A stretch of 64,000 nt of DNA from a virus: IMG/VR virus record IMGVR_UViG_3300050132_000146, positions 1-64,000 of that record. One strand, given 5' to 3'. Under the pieces are notes generated by a model. The model did not search any database. It was not told where the DNA came from and worked only from the letters and a program-made list of their open reading frames with translations. Each line of letters starts with the position of its first letter. Within the stretch, counting starts at the first letter, position 1. The position numbers were made by a program, and so were the translations under genes. This document shows, one piece after another, positions 48,120 to 56,451 of this stretch.

Positions 48120-48376
48120 CACTTCTCCAGATCGACGTGACGATAGCCATTACGCCAGAGGAAGGTGCTGAGCATCTTTGCCTCTTTAGTAACCTGCTCC
48201 TCTGACCTTAAAAAGTCTAGGTGGTGCATATATTCGTGGCACGTCACCTCAAGCCTCCGAAGCGGGGAGAGCCTTGGGTCTATGAGTATTCGACCGTCTT
48301 CGAAACACATGCCGTCGGCTCCTCTAGAGCGGAGTTTTGTGTACTCTATGATTGGGTATTTTGGCTTGCGCGGCAT
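48119..48376 (-). CDS. Small HExxH metalloprotein
   Basis: 85 residues with EVTCHEYMHHLDF, the HExxH zinc-protease motif, followed by a helix. Similar small proteins with HExxHxxD occur in phages without assigned function. Overlaps the end of the GIY-YIG gene by 31 bases. Confidence 0.6.
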   Translation of the reverse strand: MPRKPKYPIIEYTKLRSRGADGMCFEDGRILIDPRLSPLRRLEVTCHEYMHHLDFLRSEEQVTKEAKMLSTFLWRNGYRHVDLEK

Positions 48377-49104
48377 AGCTTTTTCTTTCTGCTCAGTGAT
48401 TGATTAACGGGTGTTTTTAACGCATCCACGAATGACATTCCTTTACTCATTCTGTATTTCAATGTAACTGGAGATATTGAATATTCTCTACACCAATCAA
48501 GGCTTAATTTTGTCGCACCATCAAGTTCATATCGTTTTTGAACGATACTATTTGGTGTGCATACAAGAGGCTTTGTAACAGCATCGCAAACAGACCATCC
48601 AGCGCGTATCCTGTCCATTATGTTTTTAGACTTAACACCAAATACAGAAGACCACTCTATTGCAGTAAGAGTTCTTCCAAATGCGCTGAATTTCAGCTGG
48701 TTAATTTCCCTCAGATGATCCTTCCTCTCCTGACTTAATCTAAGCAACTTCATCTTTGCTAATTGAGATTCGCCCCACTTTCTTCCGAGTGTTGGTCTTG
48801 ACACATCAATGGCTATATTATATTCTGGATCAGATTCATTTATTGACAATTGCTCAATTGGCAAACACTCCTCTTGCTGACACACCATGATTATCTCAAA
48901 TGAGAAGCTTTTTTCTCCGTGCTTTGTCCACGATCTCTGTAGATGCTCGTTGTGATGAATACCCCTCCTTAAAAGAGATTTATGAGTTGCCCACCTTGCC
49001 CTAAATGAATATGATGCAGAGCCAATATATGACTTACCGTTCACATTGTTTTTTATTCGGTAAACACCAGTACTATTCAAATAGGGATTAATATACTTTT
49101 CCAT
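48346..49104 (-). CDS. GIY-YIG homing endonuclease
   Basis: 252 residues. GVYRIKNNVNGKSYIGSA is the GIY-YIG core, with ARWATHKSLLRRG as the conserved Arg region and Glu in FEIIMVCQQEE as a catalytic candidate. The rest holds NUMOD1-like DNA-binding repeats (FGRTLTAIEWSSVFGVK; TKLSLDWCREYSIS). Its lower GC content than neighbours suggests recent arrival. It overlaps the metallophosphoesterase by 17 bases. Confidence 0.88.
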   Translation of the reverse strand: MEKYINPYLNSTGVYRIKNNVNGKSYIGSASYSFRARWATHKSLLRRGIHHNEHLQRSWTKHGEKSFSFEIIMVCQQEECLPIEQLSINESDPEYNIAIDVSRPTLGRKWGESQLAKMKLLRLSQERKDHLREINQLKFSAFGRTLTAIEWSSVFGVKSKNIMDRIRAGWSVCDAVTKPLVCTPNSIVQKRYELDGATKLSLDWCREYSISPVTLKYRMSKGMSFVDALKTPVNQSLSRKKKLCRASQNTQS

Positions 49105-50101
49105 CTACAACGGAGTGGTTGGATACGTGAAATTCCTTGTCACCAATTGTGTCCACAATAATGAAACCATGAGACCATCGGTTCACGGGCATGAAGCGCG
49201 GGAAAAGTCCCGCCAGGCACCCAGAAGAGAAGGTAGATATGGTGCGCCTGTCGCCCGGAACGCCAAGACAAATTGTGTGCTCGGATCGTTGGTGGTGATG
49301 TCCGCAGATAGCCGACACACCAAGCTTGTCGCAAAGACCCTTTGCTGGGCTAACCGGGCTTGTAGCACCCCCTTGTAATTCGTGTCCGTGTAAAATTTGT
49401 ACACCAGAGAGATTGGCAATTTGAGTAGACTCAATTTGAGTGAAACCGAACCTTTCGTATTGTAATACACTCGGCATCGAGAAGTTTGGAACACCAAGAA
49501 GAACCGGCGCATTCTGGTTTAGGTATCGCTCGTAACGGGACTCATGGTTGCCAACTTTGGCATATACGTCGCACTTCTTAAACTTGGAACGAAGGTATGC
49601 GAAAAATTCAATACAGCCAGAAATCTCACCCTTAAGATCTCTTTCTCGAATGTCAGGACAATATTTTGACAAAGAATGGGCATCCCAGAAATCGCCATTT
49701 AGGATGATGCGGGTACATTTGCGCTTTTGTCCATAGGAGATTGCGGCATCAAGAGCCACTGAATCGTGGTACGGAATATGCACGTCACTTAAAATTAGTG
49801 TTGTGCTATCACCTAGAAGATCAATCGGGTCGCATCCATCCGGCCTGCTTTTGGGAAGTGAGAGCATCGGGCTTTTCCATCCCTTTGGCCTAGCGTCACG
49901 AGCAATCTGTGGGTGCTCAGTGGATTCACCACTCACTCCGCGAATTCTCTGTACTGTCCTGCGGGCATTCTCGACGCTTGGGAACAGGGCGGTTTCACAA
50001 GCATGTAGTGCCCGTGCTACGGTTTTGTTGGGAGAGTCACTAAAACGCCTTGAATAATCTAGCGCCACCTGAGTCCGAATCGTTGCCGTTGGCTTTTCCA
50101 T
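49088..50101 (-). CDS. Calcineurin-like metallophosphoesterase
   Basis: 337 residues. Metal-binding motifs in order: ILSDVHIPYHD (D-x-H), LNGDFWDAHS (G-D-x-x-D), VGNHESR (G-N-H-E), LHGHEL and CGHHHQ. Residues 1-70 look like a helical DNA-binding domain (ATIRTQVALDYSRR). Phage members are often described as DNA-repair-type phosphoesterases (Mre11-like), without proof. First gene of a leftward unit. Confidence 0.85.
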   Translation of the reverse strand: MEKPTATIRTQVALDYSRRFSDSPNKTVARALHACETALFPSVENARRTVQRIRGVSGESTEHPQIARDARPKGWKSPMLSLPKSRPDGCDPIDLLGDSTTLILSDVHIPYHDSVALDAAISYGQKRKCTRIILNGDFWDAHSLSKYCPDIRERDLKGEISGCIEFFAYLRSKFKKCDVYAKVGNHESRYERYLNQNAPVLLGVPNFSMPSVLQYERFGFTQIESTQIANLSGVQILHGHELQGGATSPVSPAKGLCDKLGVSAICGHHHQRSEHTICLGVPGDRRTISTFSSGCLAGLFPRFMPVNRWSHGFIIVDTIGDKEFHVSNHSVVDGKVY

Positions 50102-50144
50102 AGTCCACTAAACTACAGTCAACAATAACAAATGTCAATCTGTT

Positions 50145-50624
50145 TTACACAGTAAAACTCACATCAACAACATCGTCCGTCTGTAATCCCAACTTGTCCA
50201 GAATTACAGGAGAGCAGTCAATAATCCTTCCATCCGTGCTGGTGCCGTTTGGTCCGAAGTCCGCTGGCTTACAGATCACATAGGCACCAGTCTTCGGGTT
50301 GGACACTTTTATACCAAGTTTGCGCAGAGCCGACTGTGGAATAGCCACAGGAAGACGTTTACCCACATTCTGATGACCCACAATCGCGTCCTGATTAACC
50401 TGAGACTGATTGTACGCCCACCTCATAGCAACGTAAGGAAAGGCCACATTAAGCCTTCTTGCGGTTCCGGTTGTATTTGGTGGCTGCTGGGTCAGGAACA
50501 TTCCCATTGGAGCATATTCCATGCTGCCATGATCATACAATGCAAGATCTTCAGACGCAGCAACCCCCGTGTCATGTGGACCGCCAAATGTGGAGCACTT
50601 TCCTGTAAATGTGTAGATCTGCAT
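50145..50624 (-). CDS. Double-psi beta-barrel (RlpA-like) phage protein
   Basis: 159 residues. STFGGPHDTGVAASEDLALY at the start and ADFGPNGTSTDGRIIDCSP followed by LGLQTDDVVDVSF at the end match the RlpA/expansin-like barrel. RlpA proteins bind or cleave denuded peptidoglycan, so a lysis or cell-wall entry role is plausible; it has no signal peptide. No other endolysin is recognisable in the window. Confidence 0.65.
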   Translation of the reverse strand: MQIYTFTGKCSTFGGPHDTGVAASEDLALYDHGSMEYAPMGMFLTQQPPNTTGTARRLNVAFPYVAMRWAYNQSQVNQDAIVGHQNVGKRLPVAIPQSALRKLGIKVSNPKTGAYVICKPADFGPNGTSTDGRIIDCSPVILDKLGLQTDDVVDVSFTV

Positions 50625-50628
50625 AAAA

Positions 50629-51006
50629 TTACTTCCCGCTCACGCCACTATCTTTAGCCATCATCAAGCCAATCGCCGCAAACACTTCAGGCACAACAAC
50701 ACTCAAATCAATGGGTGTGTGACTCAAATAATCACTCAGAACCTTAACCAGAACCGCAACAAGCCCACCGCTACCAAGCAACGACGTTTTCCACGACGTT
50801 CCAAGCGTATGTCCCTTAATTGCCATAACAAACGACACAAGATCCTTGGCAAGTGCTAATTCCTGCATCAGGCTCAGCTTCTGAACTGCTGATACAATTT
50901 CCTTACCCGTAACCTGATCAACTGGAATTGCCTTCCGAATCTCGGTTGGCGGTTCTGCCTGATGTTCAATAAACGAACTAAGTTCTTGGCTTCCTGGTAG
51001 TGGCAT
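50629..51006 (-). CDS. Holin-like membrane protein
   Basis: 125 residues from ATG 51006 (a GTG at 51042 is in frame). Two hydrophobic segments near the C-terminus (LLGSGGLVAVLVKVLSDYL and VVVPEVFAAIGLMMAKD) follow a polar N-terminal part. Topology and position beside the RlpA-like gene suggest a holin. Confidence 0.55.
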   Translation of the reverse strand: MPLPGSQELSSFIEHQAEPPTEIRKAIPVDQVTGKEIVSAVQKLSLMQELALAKDLVSFVMAIKGHTLGTSWKTSLLGSGGLVAVLVKVLSDYLSHTPIDLSVVVPEVFAAIGLMMAKDSGVSGK

Positions 51007-51010
51007 ATAA

Positions 51011-51178
51011 TTAAGGGATTGGGATGAATCTGAGCGCTGCACTCAAAACCGTAGCTACACCCGTAATTACGGTCTGTAGCGTAGTCTGTTTCGGTGGCGG
51101 AGCTTGAAGAATAGTAATCTGAACAGCCTGTGTTTTGGCAGGATCAGAAGGATCTAAACCAACCGCCTGCGCCTTGAT
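51011..51178 (-). CDS. Small protein following an in-frame TAG, no standard start codon
   Basis: 55 codons beginning immediately after the TAG of the lipoprotein gene, in the same frame, and ending 4 bases before the next ATG. Codon use and composition are protein-like (IKAQAVGLDPSDPAKTQAVQ; C-terminus TVLSAALRFIPIP). No ATG, GTG or TTG is available in frame, so it must arise from amber read-through, an ATC start, or be non-coding. It fills its gap exactly. Confidence 0.5.
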   Translation of the reverse strand: MKAQAVGLDPSDPAKTQAVQITILQAPPPKQTTLQTVITGVATVLSAALRFIPIP

Positions 51179-51532
51179 CTACTTGGTAGAAGTTCCCTTG
51201 GCGGCGTCATAGGCAACAACAGCCTTGGTGGCGATGTCTACCCAGTCATTGACTGTGGCGGGAGAGGCGGGAGCAGCCTGGGCGGCGTTGTACTGGTTAA
51301 CAGCGCTCATTGCGATGACCACAAAGTCAGCGGGAGTCACTTTTCGAACCTTGGCGATGGCCTCGTATTGGGTGGCAACGTTCAAGGCAATTCCGGCATC
51401 AGCCACAAGGGTCTTGTTCTGTGCCAGGGAGGTAATACCATTGCCAAGCGAAGTCACGCCAGCCTTAAACTGGGTACAAGAAGCGGTGGACAGAATTAGA
51501 ACGGCGAACAGGGCGGTCAGTGTGTTTTTCAT
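51179..51532 (-). CDS. Small lipoprotein, spanin-like position
   Basis: 117 residues from ATG 51532. Signal MKNTLTALFAVLILSTASC with lipobox STASC, Cys19. The mature part is Ala-rich helical. Lipoproteins of this size next to holin-like genes are often outer-membrane spanins. Ends at TAG 51179-51181. Confidence 0.65.
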   Translation of the reverse strand: MKNTLTALFAVLILSTASCTQFKAGVTSLGNGITSLAQNKTLVADAGIALNVATQYEAIAKVRKVTPADFVVIAMSAVNQYNAAQAAPASPATVNDWVDIATKAVVAYDAAKGTSTK

Positions 51533-51557
51533 AGTGAAACACGAACCTCTGTCAACC

Positions 51558-51770
51558 TTAATGGTGGGCAGCTTCAAGGATCGGCTTGATTGCCGCAGCA
51601 AGTAGCTCGTGCTCCTTCTGAAGCTCAAAGATCTTGTTGATGACCCAAACAACGAACATGATGAACGATGCCGTCATGGGAGCAAGGATCACAAGGAACG
51701 CCTTGAACGCAAGTGACCACATACCCTCAAGGGTAAGGATGTGGTCTCCGTTTTTGTCGGTGATGGCCAT
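51558..51770 (-). CDS. Small membrane protein (holin or inner spanin candidate)
   Basis: 70 residues with a central membrane helix (FKAFLVILAPMTASFIMFVVW) and a charged helical C-terminus (FELQKEHELLAAAIKP). N-terminal MAITDKNGDHI is cytoplasmic-like. Suits an inner spanin or holin. Confidence 0.6.
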   Translation of the reverse strand: MAITDKNGDHILTLEGMWSLAFKAFLVILAPMTASFIMFVVWVINKIFELQKEHELLAAAIKPILEAAHH

Positions 51771-51782
51771 GGTGGTTGATAA

Positions 51783-52172
51783 TTACAGGTAGTCGTTCGC
51801 GCTGATTTCAAGAGTGGCGGAATCGGATACCTGGCCGCCATAGACATCGAAGGCGCGCATACTGATCTGTTGATCCGTGGGGTTCGACAAAACCAGCGTA
51901 GCCACGCTGGCGTCTTTAAGGGTTTGGTTGGTGGACTGCCTGGCACTCACATCCTTCAGCGCCACCAGACCGGCCGCAGACACGGCGGCAACCCCGGCGT
52001 TACCCTGGAGTTGCTGATGGATCGACACCAGCGCGGCAGTCGCCGTGTCGTTACCGATTTGCGCCGGGCTCTCGCCCTTCACAGCGGCGGCCACGGCAAC
52101 GGCGGTGAGGGCATCGGACTGCTCGGCATCGAGCGTGATGGGGGGCAGGATGAGTTTGAAAATGGTGTTCAT
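51783..52172 (-). CDS. Hypothetical Ala/Ser-rich protein
   Basis: 129 residues from ATG 52172. Helical N-terminal half and a beta end (TLVLSNPTDQQISMRAFDVY). Likely virion or tail associated from its neighbours. Confidence 0.55.
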   Translation of the reverse strand: MNTIFKLILPPITLDAEQSDALTAVAVAAAVKGESPAQIGNDTATAALVSIHQQLQGNAGVAAVSAAGLVALKDVSARQSTNQTLKDASVATLVLSNPTDQQISMRAFDVYGGQVSDSATLEISANDYL

Positions 52173-52185
52173 GGCTTGGTTAGGA

Positions 52186-53301
52186 TTAGGATTGCTCAAC
52201 AATGGCGGCGCAATTGGCGACGGTGCCGAACCCCGGTGCACCGGTGTATCTCAGCACGAGCGACTCACCAGCGTCGTTGCCGGCAAGCCAGATAGCCGCT
52301 GAGGCGTCAATGGGCTGGAGCACGCCTGCGCCGGTGAGCGTGGCGAGGTCAATATAAGTTCCCGTGAATTTCAGCGACAACGAGACCGGGCACGCTGGGA
52401 AGCCTGCGCCCGGATTGGACAGCCAGGCCCCCACCATCTTGATCTTCTTGCCGGCGACAGCCGCCACGAGTTCGACTTCAGGTACTCCCCCGTGTTCCGG
52501 CACGTCGTCAACGCCCGCCGTGGTACCGCCGCCGCTGTAAGTGGGAGTGCCAATGACAGAGGCGCACGACAGGATGAGTGACACGTTTGCGCCAGCTGCC
52601 GACGTAGCAAAAGCGAGGGTAGATACGGAGTCGTCAGTTGCAGAGCCAGGGAATGCCGCGCTGCTGAGGGCGGACAGGAAGGCGGCATTGGCTGAGGTCA
52701 CGTCGGAATACGCAATCACGATGGAACCGCCGATGAGCTGGCCGCTGTTGTTAAACTCGAAGACCTGGTCAAACGTCCCCGATCCCCCGACAGTCACCGC
52801 CACATGGATGGAATAACCGTCAGTCGGGGTGATGGTGGAGTTATAAGAGACGTTCCCCGAGGCTCCGCTCGCCGGCACATCCGCAACGGTATGGCCTGTG
52901 ACCGGGTTGTAGGCGCGCACCAAGGTGCTGCCACCGCCGCCGCTGATGCCAGTGAGCTGCGAGCCATCCAATGCCGGCAGCTTGCCAGCGCCATCGAGCT
53001 GCACAACCTTGTTCGCCGTGGTGCCGACATCGAGCGCAGCCGCAGTGCCGAAGGAACGAGCCGCGACATAGAGCGTGTCGAAGTAGGTCTTCAACGTCGC
53101 CTTTATGTTGACCCAAGTCACCTTCTTCAGCACATTGGATGCCGCGCTGTCGATCACACCCACCTCATCAGCATCTACCGGAGTGGTCTTTGCTGTAGCC
53201 GCATGGATATTCGCTCCAGTATAAACCTCCGCGAAGTTAGCATTGATCGCGTTACGAGCATTCAGCCCGCTCTCGCCGTTGGTAAGTGAAGATTGAGCCA
53301 T
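52186..53301 (-). CDS. Tail-fibre/baseplate-associated beta protein
   Basis: 371 residues. The N-terminus NGESGLNARNAINANFAEVY is typical of phage fibre or appendage proteins that begin with an INxNFxxVY motif. The rest is Gly/Ala/Ser/Thr-rich beta sheet including GKLPALDGSQLTGISGGGG, a collar-like repeat. Probably a receptor-binding or decorating subunit. Confidence 0.7.
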   Translation of the reverse strand: MAQSSLTNGESGLNARNAINANFAEVYTGANIHAATAKTTPVDADEVGVIDSAASNVLKKVTWVNIKATLKTYFDTLYVAARSFGTAAALDVGTTANKVVQLDGAGKLPALDGSQLTGISGGGGSTLVRAYNPVTGHTVADVPASGASGNVSYNSTITPTDGYSIHVAVTVGGSGTFDQVFEFNNSGQLIGGSIVIAYSDVTSANAAFLSALSSAAFPGSATDDSVSTLAFATSAAGANVSLILSCASVIGTPTYSGGGTTAGVDDVPEHGGVPEVELVAAVAGKKIKMVGAWLSNPGAGFPACPVSLSLKFTGTYIDLATLTGAGVLQPIDASAAIWLAGNDAGESLVLRYTGAPGFGTVANCAAIVEQS

Positions 53302-53304
53302 AAA

Positions 53305-53442
53305 TTAAGAGTCTTTCCAGGTGTCAGTGTCGATCCAAGATCCAGAGTCACGCCATGCTCCAAGTCCGAGAATCCAGCCGTCGTCCCCGCCTGCAACGCG
53401 GCGCTTACTGATAGAGAAGACGCTAAGTAGAAGTCCAAGCAT
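53305..53442 (-). CDS. Tiny Trp-rich phage protein
   Basis: 45 residues; the C-terminal half GGDDGWILGLGAWRDSGSW then IDTDTWKDS shows repeated Trp-Asp motifs common in small structural-cluster phage genes. Fills the gap between its neighbours. Confidence 0.5.
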   Translation of the reverse strand: MLGLLLSVFSISKRRVAGGDDGWILGLGAWRDSGSWIDTDTWKDS

Positions 53443-53448
53443 GATGGT

Positions 53449-53700
53449 TTAGAGCTTGTATGCGCGAACTGCGCCTGAACTCATTGTGAAGGCGGTGATA
53501 CCCTTGGCGTTGTAGAACTTGGTACCAGCGGGCCATGCGGTTCCGGTGAGAGCATCTCCAGTTGCGCCAACCTCGGTGAAAACAGCGAAGGTTGCATCGG
53601 CAAGAACGTCGATCAGATAGAAGTTCCCGGTGACTTCGGTTGTCCCGGTTTCGTTAACAACGCCAGATGCGGCAAAGGAAAGGTCAAAAGCGTCAGCCAT
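53449..53700 (-). CDS. Small beta-rich structural protein
   Basis: 83 residues (SGVVNETGTTEVTGNFYLIDVL...). Similar single-domain proteins occur as minor virion or fibre-tip components. It begins the leftward structural unit, back to back with gene 53796. Confidence 0.6.
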   Translation of the reverse strand: MADAFDLSFAASGVVNETGTTEVTGNFYLIDVLADATFAVFTEVGATGDALTGTAWPAGTKFYNAKGITAFTMSSGAVRAYKL

Positions 53701-53795
53701 AGTGACCGAAATGAAATGTCAACAAAACATTATTCCGAATAATAGCCAAGTTGACATCTGCAAATCGCAAACCCCAATAATCAACATTTTTCTAT

Positions 53796-54242
53796 ATGGC
53801 CGACATTTCCATCACCGCAGCCAACGTCGCAATCTCCGCGAATACTGATACTCAGGCGAAGCAGGCCGTAGCCGGTGCCACTATTACTGCGGGCCAGCCA
53901 ATTTACCTGGACCCAACTTCCACCCCAGCCGGTCTGGCGACCCCAGCAAAGACCCTTACCGCCGTCACTTCGGCTGTGGTTGGTATTTCGCTGAATGGTG
54001 CTTCTTCGGGGCAGCCTGTTGACTACGTCGTCCAAGATCAAGCCTTTGTTCCCGGTGGCACACTGGTTGCCGGTAAGGTCGTAATGCTCAGCGCTTCTAC
54101 CGCTGGTGGTTTTATCACCCAGACCCCTACTGATTGGGATGTTACGGGTCAATTCGGTTGCATCCTTGGGATTGCCACGAGCACCACGACCATGAAGTTC
54201 AGGGCGAATGCGATCCAGCGTTCTGGTGTTGCTCACGGTTAA
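53796..54242 (+). CDS. Capsid decoration-like protein (DUF2190-like)
   Basis: 148 residues: ITAGQPIYLDPTSTPAGLATPA and SAVVGISLNGASSGQPVDYVV fit the pattern of DUF2190-type decoration proteins (TAGxPVY...GxALxGAAxGxxVxV). It shares general design with gene 63150. Likely stabilises the capsid shell. Confidence 0.65.
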   Translation: MADISITAANVAISANTDTQAKQAVAGATITAGQPIYLDPTSTPAGLATPAKTLTAVTSAVVGISLNGASSGQPVDYVVQDQAFVPGGTLVAGKVVMLSASTAGGFITQTPTDWDVTGQFGCILGIATSTTTMKFRANAIQRSGVAHG

Positions 54243-54288
54243 TTTTATGCGGGGACGGTCTAATCCACCGGATTCGCTCCCTTTCAAT

Positions 54289-54362
54289 TGCGGGGTCGTC
54301 TAGTGGCCCAGGACACGAGCCTCATAAGCTTGCATTCACAGGTTCGAATCCTGTCTCCGCTA
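54289..54362 (+). tRNA. tRNA-Met (CAT)
   Basis: Cloverleaf with D-arm GTCT/GGAC, anticodon arm CGAGC-CTCATAA-GCTTG (anticodon CAT), variable CATTC and T-arm ACAGG-TTCGAAT-CCTGT. The acceptor pairs 6 of 7 bases (TGCGGGG / CTCCGCT); the first pair is T-T. CCA not encoded. Elongator type by its anticodon stem, or Ile2 if modified. Confidence 0.85.
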
Positions 54363-54387
54363 CTAATTCGTAGATATACGATCACTC

Positions 54388-54654
54388 ATGGCCTCATTCG
54401 CTTGGCTCCAAATTTACAGATCGTATACAGGCGACCAGCTAAACGCTGAAATCGCCATGCTGACGAAACAGATTACCGATGCCAACGGAATAACCTCGGC
54501 AGGATCTGGGTCCAAGACATACGCCAGGGATCTTGCACACCTCGAAGGACGACTAGCAGCCGCCTGCCAGATTCAGATTGAAAAAGGTCAATCTGGCTGT
54601 CCTAAAATGCGTGGTGGATGGGGCGTGGGAAATTTCACAAATTTCCGTGGCTAA
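54388..54654 (+). CDS. Head-tail connector-like small protein (gpW position)
   Basis: 88 residues: AWLQIYRSYTGDQLNAEIAML and YARDLAHLEGRLAAAC. Small proteins of this type lie directly before lambda-like portal genes, as gpW does, and join head to tail. Family assignment by position. Confidence 0.55.
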   Translation: MASFAWLQIYRSYTGDQLNAEIAMLTKQITDANGITSAGSGSKTYARDLAHLEGRLAAACQIQIEKGQSGCPKMRGGWGVGNFTNFRG

Positions 54655-54679
54655 TGCAGTTGACCCACATTAACGCATC

Positions 54680-56446
54680 ATGGCTACAGCTACCGAAAAA
54701 CCAGGACCAAAAGTAAACTTTCTTGAGCGTGCCATTGGTGCCGTTGCCCCATCGTGGGCTCTTGGTCGGGCCAAGGCCAATCAGGAGCTGATCAAGTATT
54801 TCAATTATGACGGTGCCAACCCCGGCACTGCTCGCGGCAATTCTGGTGGTCTATATCGTAACGCCTCGCCTGAAACGGCGGCAATGACCCGCGACCGAAT
54901 CAATTTAATTTGGGAGGCGAGGGACATGGAGCGAAACTTCCCAATCGTCGCCGGTCTCCTAGACCGAATCGCCCAATACGCCTGCCACCGACTTGAATAC
55001 AAGGCAATGACCGGCGACCCAAAGACCAACGTAGAATACGAGCGCTATTTCCACGACTGGTGCTCCCGTGCAGACATATCTGGACGCCTTCGTCTCAAAA
55101 ACCTCTGCCAGCTCGCAGTCCGATCCTACTTCCGTGATGGAGATATGGGGTTCATCATGACGAAGCGCAACAACGAGCTTCGTCTTCAGCCCATCGAAGC
55201 TGACCGTATCGGAAACCCGCTCCACAAGGTTCCGTCCGAACGTGAAATGGGTGGCGTAATCATTGGAAACGATGGTCAGCCTCTTGAATATGAGATTTGG
55301 AATCGCTCAAATACTAATCAGTATTCCAAGGATCACAACGAGAGTGCCGATAATTTCATCCACTTCTGGAGGCCAATTCGTTTTGATCAATATCGCGGCG
55401 TTTCTCCTCTTGCTCCTGTCATTCCTCATTGTCGAGACGCTTACGAGCTTATTGCCTTGGAGAAAGCTGCTTGCAAGCTTCAATCGTCTTATACGGTGTT
55501 TAAGCACCTCAAAGACCCTAATTCCAACTCGGCTCAGGCGGCGTGGGATCAAAAACCCACAATAAACTCACCTGCAAACACGGAAATCGTAGGCGGTAAG
55601 ATCCAGACCGTGACCGATGCGGAGGATATTACCTTTGCTCCCGCCCAGACTCGTCCAAGCGGAGCGTTCATGCAGTTCCACGAGACTATTGTACGGCTCA
55701 TCGCTCTTGGCGTTAACTTCCCGTTCGGATTCTGTTGGAACATGGGTGACTTTGGCGGAACAAGCTCACGCATCGAACTCAAGCAGGCAGAACGCCGAAT
55801 TCAGGACATTCAGCAAATGCTTGTTGAGATCATCCTAAACCGTGTACGCGATCAAGTCATCAGCATGGGAATCGCAAACAAAGCAATCCCAGCTCATGCC
55901 AAATGGCGCGAAGGTAGGTTCACATTCGGCGCTTGGCTTACCGCTGACGTTGGATACCAGACCAACGCTGACTTGCAGCTTATCCAGCTCGGATTGAAGT
56001 CCAAGCATCAGTGGGGTCAGGAAAACGACAACGACTTCGAAACCGTTCAGGACGAGCTGTATTCAGAAATCGAGTACCAGCGCAACCTCTCAGCAGAGAA
56101 GATGATTCCTATGGAACTCCTTCCAGGAGGCAACCCAATGGCCACAGCGCTGCTCTCAGCGGCAGAACAGAGTCGTGAGTCACTTGCTACGCTCGAAGCC
56201 CAACAGCAGCAGATGAACGCGCCTCCACCGCCTCCTCCTGGCCTCATCGGGTCAGTAGGCGACAAGGGCGTTAAGACTTTACTTGACTTGAACCAGCAGG
56301 TCGCTGATGGTGTTCTTCCGCGCCAGGCGGCGGTTCAGCAGGTGATGGCTATTTTTGGAACGACCGAGCAACAGGCTGAGGTTCTGGTTCCGCCAGCACC
56401 AAGCAAGAAAGATTTGAAATCAAAGTCGGTTGACGCGAAAGATTAA
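54680..56446 (+). CDS. Phage portal protein, lambda family
   Basis: 588 residues. SPETAAMTRDRINLIWEARD and FPIVAGLLDRIAQYACH are the N-terminal signature of lambda gpB-like portals. SRADISGRLRLKNLCQLAV, DGDMGFIMTKR and LRLQPIEADRIGNP continue it. The C-terminus is a Pro/Gln-rich and helical crown. Forms the dodecameric gate for DNA at one capsid vertex. Coupled closely to the next large gene. Confidence 0.93.
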   Translation: MATATEKPGPKVNFLERAIGAVAPSWALGRAKANQELIKYFNYDGANPGTARGNSGGLYRNASPETAAMTRDRINLIWEARDMERNFPIVAGLLDRIAQYACHRLEYKAMTGDPKTNVEYERYFHDWCSRADISGRLRLKNLCQLAVRSYFRDGDMGFIMTKRNNELRLQPIEADRIGNPLHKVPSEREMGGVIIGNDGQPLEYEIWNRSNTNQYSKDHNESADNFIHFWRPIRFDQYRGVSPLAPVIPHCRDAYELIALEKAACKLQSSYTVFKHLKDPNSNSAQAAWDQKPTINSPANTEIVGGKIQTVTDAEDITFAPAQTRPSGAFMQFHETIVRLIALGVNFPFGFCWNMGDFGGTSSRIELKQAERRIQDIQQMLVEIILNRVRDQVISMGIANKAIPAHAKWREGRFTFGAWLTADVGYQTNADLQLIQLGLKSKHQWGQENDNDFETVQDELYSEIEYQRNLSAEKMIPMELLPGGNPMATALLSAAEQSRESLATLEAQQQQMNAPPPPPPGLIGSVGDKGVKTLLDLNQQVADGVLPRQAAVQQVMAIFGTTEQQAEVLVPPAPSKKDLKSKSVDAKD

Positions 56447-56451
56447 AGACT

